64,000 bases of DNA from Ampullaceana balthica. Lineage: Eukaryota > Mollusca > Gastropoda > Lymnaeidae. Position 1 is the first letter of the stretch; the number at the start of each line of letters is the position of its first letter. The stretch covers positions 871,973 through 935,972 of the forward strand of contig CALYLW010000551.1 of NCBI GenBank assembly GCA_944989445.1, in the 5' to 3' direction. The position numbers and the translations under genes are program-made. Below, piece after piece: positions 57,801 to 64,000 of this stretch. The notes under the pieces were generated by a model. It did no database searches and was not told where the DNA came from. It was given only the letters and a program-made list of their open reading frames with translations.

Positions 57801-60800
57801 AAAGCAGAGTGACGTCCCTTAGCGTTCGGCGTGAGGCAGTCAGCGATAATTGAGCGTAAATATATATATGATAATCCCCACACAAGATTTTGTCACTAAA
57901 AAGTAAATAAATTATATGCCAAATTTAAAAAAAACAAAAAAAAAGCAAATCACATATCTGTTAATAAGCACACGTGAAAGAATAACAAAAAAAAGTATAT
58001 GGCGTCATTGTTTTCGCTGATATTTTATTTTTTTTAAAAATGAACAATGTAATAAAAAAACACATAAAATACCAAGGTTTTGACTATAAATCCTTTATGT
58101 ACGAGAAGTAACTAAAATAATGTTCATTATAATACGCAGCGAAAGACCATCCAAAAATACAAAATTGCAGTTGTGTCGTAAAACATGTTAAACATAATGC
58201 GCACCGATCACGAATATGTTTATAAAAAGTGCTGTCAATAAAATACGCATCTTATAGCGCGACAGAAAGGTTGTTCAATATAATACGCACCGCGACACCC
58301 TATCTCAAAAAATAGCATGATACATAGGAATAAAAAAAATAATCTAAAAAATCAATAATTTAATTACGGTACATGCGATCGATCTGAAATTTTGAAACAT
58401 TGTTTTTATCATCGGTACAAAACTGCCTGCAAAATTTTCGCTCGCTATCTTGCGAGCAAGTGGGTTAAAAATCGATCAAAAGTTTTGGCGACAAGCAAGC
58501 AAGCAAGCAAGCAAGGTCCGCCGCAGACACCACGAGTTAATATAAAGGATTTAAAAAGAGGATTTGATTGTTGTTAATTATAACATTAAAAAACAAAGTG
58601 GCGCAATAGATGCCCTACAACCCCTATTATAAAATTCTTTGTGTGCATTTCAGAAAGTTTAATATTTCGTATTGATCAAACAAGGACAAGTTAGTTGGGT
58701 TATGAAAAAAGTCGGCGCCGTAGGCGCCCTATAAAAGTGCATAAAAGGGTAAAAGAACTCTCCATAAGCAAGTCTGCGGCGTATTCTTCGCCGTGGGGCG
58801 TCTAGTCTATATATATAATTCTCTTCATGTTCGGACCCTGCGAGGCAACAAGAAGCTGCATGTGCGACAGATACTAATTTTAGAAAGCAGCGCACCAAAT
58901 TACTGCACCAATATATCAAAAGGTGTGCAAATTAAATATGCGCTGTAAAAGAAAATTTATATGACGTCATTGTTTTCGCTGATATTTTAATTTTGTAAAA
59001 AGGGAACAATGTAAAAAGAGGATTTGATTATGGTTAATTATAACATCAAAAAACAAGGTGGCGCCATAGGCGCCCTAAAACCCCTATTATAAAATACTTT
59101 GTGTGCATTTCAGAAAGTTTAATATTTCGTATTGATCAAACAAGGACAAGTTAGTTGGGCTTTTGAAAAAGGTCGGCGCCGTAGGCGCTCTAAAAAATTG
59201 CATTAAAAGGGTAAAAGAACACTCCATGAGCAAGTCTGCGGCATGTGCTACGCAGCGGGGCGTCTAGTATATATAATTCTCTTCGTGGTCGGGCCCTGCG
59301 AGGCAACAAGAAGCTGCATGTGCAACAGATACTAATTTTAGAAAGCAGCGCACCAAATTACTGCACCAATGCATCAAAAGGTGTGCAAATTAAATATGCG
59401 CTGTAAAAGAAAATTTATATGACGTCATTGTTTTCGCTGATATTTTAATTTTGTAAAAAGGGAACAATGTAAAAAGAGGATTTGATTATGGTTAATTATA
59501 ACATCAAAAAACAAGGTGGCGCCATAGGCGCCCTAAAACCCCTATTATAAAATACTTTGTGTGCATTTCAGAAAGTTTAATATTTCGTATTGATCAAACA
59601 AGGACAAGTTAGTTGGGCTTTTGAAAAAGGTCGGCGCCGTAGGCGCTCTAAAAAATTGCATTAAAAGGGTAAAAGAACACTCCATGAGCAAGTCTGCGGC
59701 ATGTGCTACGCAGCGGGGCGTCTAGTATATATAATTCTCTTCGTGGTCGGACCCTGCGAGGCAACAAGAAGCTGCATGTGCAACAGATACTAATTTTAGA
59801 AAGCAGTGCACCAAATTACTGCACCAATGCATAAAAAGGTGCGCAAATTAAATATGCGCTGTAAAAAAATTATATGACGTCATTGTTTTCCTTGATATTT
59901 TCATTTTGGAAAAGGGAACAATGTAAAAAGAGGATTTTATGATGGTTAAAACAAAGGGGGCGCCATAGGCGCCCTACAACCCCTATTATAAAATATGTTG
60001 TTTGCATTTCAGAAAGTTTAATATTTCGTATTGATCAAACAAGGACAAGTTAGTTGGGCTTTTGAAAAAGGTCGGCGCCGTAGGCGCTCTAAAAAATTGC
60101 ATTAAAAGGGTAAAAGAACACTCCATGAGCAAGTCTGCGGCATGTGCTACGCAGCGGGGCGTCTAGTATATATAATTCTCTTCGTGGTCGGGCCCTGCGA
60201 GGCAACAAGAAGCTGCATGTGCAACAGATACTAATTTTAGAAAGCAGCGCACCAAATTACTGCACCAATGCATCAAAAGGTGTGCAAATTAAATATGCGC
60301 TGCAAATTAAATATGCGCTAAATTTAGTATCTGTTGCACATGCAGCGTCTTGTTGCATCGCAGGGTCCGACCACGAGGAGAATTATACATATAGATATAT
60401 AGATTCTTTACAGTGCTAATCACCACACGATTTTTTAACTAATTTTAGAAAGCAGCGCACCAAATTACTGCACCAAAAAATAACTATTTGAGTCAGTCAG
60501 CACTGCTTACAACACAAAATTTAAAAAAAGCAGAGTGACGTCCCTTAGCGTTCGGCGTGAGGCAGTCAGCGATAATTGAGCGTAAATATATATATGATAA
60601 TCCCCACACAAGATTTTGTCACTAAAAAGTAAATAAATTATATGCCAAATTTAAAAAAAACAAAAAAAAAGCAAATCACATATCTGTTAATAAGCACACG
60701 TGAAAGAATAACAAAAAAAAGTATATGGCGTCATTGTTTTCGCTGATATTTTATTTTTTTTAAAAATGAACAATGTAATAAAAAAACACATAAAATACCA

Positions 60801-63800
60801 AGGTTTTGACTATAAATCCTTTATGTACGAGAAGTAACTAAAATAATGTTCATTATAATACGCAGCGAAAGACCATCCAAAAATACAAAATTGCAGTTGT
60901 GTCGTAAAACATGTTAAACATAATGCGCACCGATCACGAATATGTTTATAAAAAGTGCTGTCAATAAAATACGCATCTTATAGCGCGACAGAAAGGTTGT
61001 TCAATATAATACGCACCGCGACACCCTATCTCAAAAAATAGCATGATACATAGGAATAAAAAAAATAATCTAAAAAATCAATAATTTAATTACGGTACAT
61101 GCGATCGATCTGAAATTTTGAAACATTGTTTTTATCATCGGTACAAAACTGCCTGCAAAATTTTCGCTCGCTATCTTGCGAGCAAGTGGGTTAAAAATCG
61201 ATCAAAAGTTTTGGCGACAAGCAAGCAAGCAAGCAAGCAAGGTCCGCCGCAGACACCACGAGTTAATATAAAGGATTTAAAAAGAGGATTTGATTGTTGT
61301 TAATTATAACATTAAAAAACAAAGTGGCGCAATAGATGCCCTACAACCCCTATTATAAAATTCTTTGTGTGCATTTCAGAAAGTTTAATATTTCGTATTG
61401 ATCAAACAAGGACAAGTTAGTTGGGTTATGAAAAAAGTCGGCGCCGTAGGCGCCCTATAAAAGTGCATAAAAGGGTAAAAGAACTCTCCATAAGCAAGTC
61501 TGCGGCGTATTCTTCGCCGTGGGGCGTCTAGTCTATATATATAATTCTCTTCATGTTCGGACCCTGCGAGGCAACAAGAAGCTGCATGTGCGACAGATAC
61601 TAATTTTAGAAAGCAGCGCACCAAATTACTGCACCAATATATCAAAAGGTGTGCAAATTAAATATGCGCTGTAAAAGAAAATTTATATGACGTCATTGTT
61701 TTCGCTGATATTTTAATTTTGTAAAAAGGGAACAATGTAAAAAGAGGATTTGATTATGGTTAATTATAACATCAAAAAACAAGGTGGCGCCATAGGCGCC
61801 CTAAAACCCCTATTATAAAATACTTTGTGTGCATTTCAGAAAGTTTAATATTTCGTATTGATCAAACAAGGACAAGTTAGTTGGGCTTTTGAAAAAGGTC
61901 GGCGCCGTAGGCGCTCTAAAAAATTGCATTAAAAGGGTAAAAGAACACTCCATGAGCAAGTCTGCGGCATGTGCTACGCAGCGGGGCGTCTAGTATATAT
62001 AATTCTCTTCGTGGTCGGGCCCTGCGAGGCAACAAGAAGCTGCATGTGCAACAGATACTAATTTTAGAAAGCAGCGCACCAAATTACTGCACCAATGCAT
62101 CAAAAGGTGTGCAAATTAAATCTGCGCTGCAAATTAAATATGCGCTAAATTTAGTATCTGTTGCACATGCAGCGTCTTGTTGCATCGCAGGGTCCGACCA
62201 CGAGGAGAATTATACATATAGATATATAGATTCTTTACAGTGCTAATCACCACACTATTTTTTAACTAATTTTAGAAAGCAGCGCACCAAATTACTGCAC
62301 CAAAAAATAACTATTTGAGTCAGTCAGCACTGCTTACAACACAAAATTTAAAAAAAGCAGAGTGACGTCCCTTAGCGTTCGGCGTGAGGCAGTCAGCGAT
62401 AATTGAGCGTAAATATATATATGATAATCCCCACACAAGATTTTGTCACTAAAAAGTAAATAAATTATATGCCAAATTTAAAAAAAACAAAAAAAAAGCA
62501 AATCACATATCTGTTAATAAGCACACGTGAAAGAATAACAAAAAAAAGTATATGGCGTCATTGTTTTCGCTGATATTTTATTTTTTTTAAAAATGAACAA
62601 TGTAATAAAAAAACACATAAAATACCAAGGTTTTGACTATAAATCCTTTATGTACGAGAAGTAACTAAAATAATGTTCATTATAATACGCAGCGAAAGAC
62701 CATCCAAAAATACAAAATTGCAGTTGTGTCGTAAAACATGTTAAACATAATGCGCACCGATCACGAATATGTTTATAAAAAGTGCTGTCAATAAAATACG
62801 CATCTTATAGCGCGACAGAAAGGTTGTTCAATATAATACGCACCGCGACACCCTATCTCAAAAAATAACATGATAGATAGGAATAAATAAAATAATCTAA
62901 AAATTCAATAATTTAATTACGGTACAAGCGATCGATCTGAAATTTTGATACTTTGTTTTTATTATCGGTACAAAACTGCCTGCAAAATTTAAGCTCGCTA
63001 GCTTACGAGCAAGTGGGTTAAAAATCGATCAAAATTTTGGCGACAAGCAAGGGCGGGCGGCCGCAGACACCACGAGTTAATATAAAGGATTTTTTTTAAA
63101 ACCCGTAAAAAACCAAGTTTTTCACAATAAATCTTTTATGTACGAGACGTAACTAAAAGAATATTCATTATAAAACGCAGCGCCAGACCATCCAGAAATA
63201 CAAAATTGCAGTTGTGTCGTAAAACATGTTTAATATAATACGCACCGATCAGGAATATGTTTATAAAAAGAGCTGTCAATAAAATACGCACCTTATTGCG
63301 CGACAGAAAGGTTGTTCAATATAATACGCACCGCGACGCTCTATCTCAAAAAATAGCATGATACATAGGAATAAAAAAAATAATCTAAAAAATCAATAAT
63401 TTAATTACGGTACATGCGATCAATCTGAAATTTTGATACATTGTTTTTATCATCGGTACGAAACTGCCTGCAAAATTTTAGCTCGCTATCTTGCGAGCAA
63501 GTGGGTTAAAAATCGATCAAAAGTTTTGGCGACAAGCAAGCAAGCAAGAAAGCAAGGTCCGCCGCAGACACCACGAGTTAATATAAAGGATTTAAAAAGA
63601 GGATTTGATTGTTGTTAATTATAACATCAAAAAACAAAGTGGCGCAATAGGTGCCCTACAACCCCTATTATAAAATTCTTTGTGTGCATTTCAGAAAGTT
63701 TAATATTTCGTATTGATCAAACAAGGACAAGTTAGTTGGGTTATGAAAAAAGTCGGCGCCGTAGGCGCCCTATAAAAGTGCATAAAAGGGTAAAAGAACT

Positions 63801-64000
63801 CTCCATAAGCAAGTCTGCGGCGTATTCTTCGCCGTGGGGCGTCTAGTCTATATATATAATTCTCTTCATGTTCGGACCCTGCGAGGCAACAAGAAGCTGC
63901 ATGTGCGACAGATACTAATTTTAGAAAGCAGCGCACCAAATTACTGCACCAATATATCAAAAGGTGTGCAAATTAAATATGCGCTGTAAAAGAAAATTTA
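51854..64000. repeat. Composite satellite of 1.8-2.8-kb units
   Basis: Each unit holds an inverted copy of the Helitron-like 5' end, a conserved spacer with cagagtgacgtcccttagcg, one to three R490 copies, and two to four head-to-tail Helitron-like copies. The inverted head recurs near 52010, 54840, 57600, 60315 and 62150, so complete units are about 2.83, 2.76, 2.72 and 1.83 kb. R490 copies per unit are 3, 2, 1, 1 and at least 2; Helitron-like copies are 2, 3, 4, 2 and at least 1. Units are almost identical in sequence and differ mainly in subunit number. The array runs off the right edge. The repeated 61-91-codon open frames inside are repeat translations. Confidence 0.93.
52485..53965 (+). 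repeat. R490 copies in composite unit 1 (three tandem)
   Basis: Copies start near 52480, 52970 and 53465 with ccgtaaaaaaccaagttttt or a variant. They show three subtypes that differ at gcgcaccgatcacgaatatg versus gatcaggaatatg and in the tail microsatellite (gggcgggcgg, gggctggcgggcgg, and GCAA repeats). The same subtypes recur in later units. Confidence 0.88.

Noticed and set aside
51831..63960. Repeated 61-, 86- and 91-codon frames in the composite satellite as a multigene family
   Set aside because: Each spans borders between unrelated repeat parts (for example the Helitron-like 3' end into an inverted 5' end), and identity between copies reflects satellite homogeneity.

Overview
The window is eukaryotic and looks like invertebrate nuclear DNA. 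Coding sequence is split by introns with GT-AG borders, and the rest is mostly transposable elements, satellites and microsatellites. There is no bacterial operon structure, rRNA operon or CRISPR array. The mix of 166-bp tandem repeats tied to Helitron-like ends, ZMYM/ZBED/GTF2IRD2-like hAT transposons, an APE-type LINE with a C-terminal zinc finger and C-type lectin exons suggests a lophotrochozoan, perhaps a mollusc. That placement is inference.

The only host gene I can support runs on the minus strand through the left half. A TATA-type promoter (about 31083-31090) and a signal-peptide exon (30965-31034) are followed by three exons that together make a six-cysteine C-type lectin domain (12271-12356, 11130-11235, 9695-9895). 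A fifth exon opens a von Willebrand factor A domain with an intact MIDAS start (4776-4990). All splice phases agree. The inferred product is a secreted lectin-VWA protein whose 3' part lies beyond the left edge. Intron 1 would be about 18.6 kb and is filled with transposons. A second, orphan C-type-lectin exon (31253-31360) lies just upstream of the promoter.

Layout. 1-4190: satellite of 166-bp monomers in a six-monomer higher-order repeat, followed by a Helitron-like 3' end at 4380. 4.4-12.4 kb: gene exons with relic repeats between them. 12.4-18.7 kb: a hAT element with an 8-bp target duplication, part of it in a 2.1-kb tandem duplication. 19-22.7 kb: LINE fragment and Gypsy-like gag/protease remnant. 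22.7-28.4 kb: minus-strand hAT relic split by a nearly full-length 4-kb LINE. 29.4-30.3 kb: integrase remnant. 31-37.6 kb: promoter and first exon, then Helitron-like repeats and a tandem cluster of a roughly 490-bp element (called R490 here). 38.1-44.0 kb: a hAT relic with target duplication, hosting more R490 copies and a CR1/Jockey-like LINE. 44.1-46.4 kb: ZBED5-like hAT relic cut by a small Helitron. 46.9-50.4 kb: ZMYM-like hAT with perfect 8-bp target duplication and a nested MITE. 50.6-64.0 kb: a composite satellite whose 1.8-2.8-kb units combine head-to-tail Helitron-like copies, R490 copies and an inverted terminal segment.

The most interesting material is the lectin-VWA gene hidden among the repeats, and two stages of satellite formation from rolling-circle-type elements: a mature 166-bp higher-order satellite at the left and a young composite array at the right. 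I see no intact autonomous transposon.
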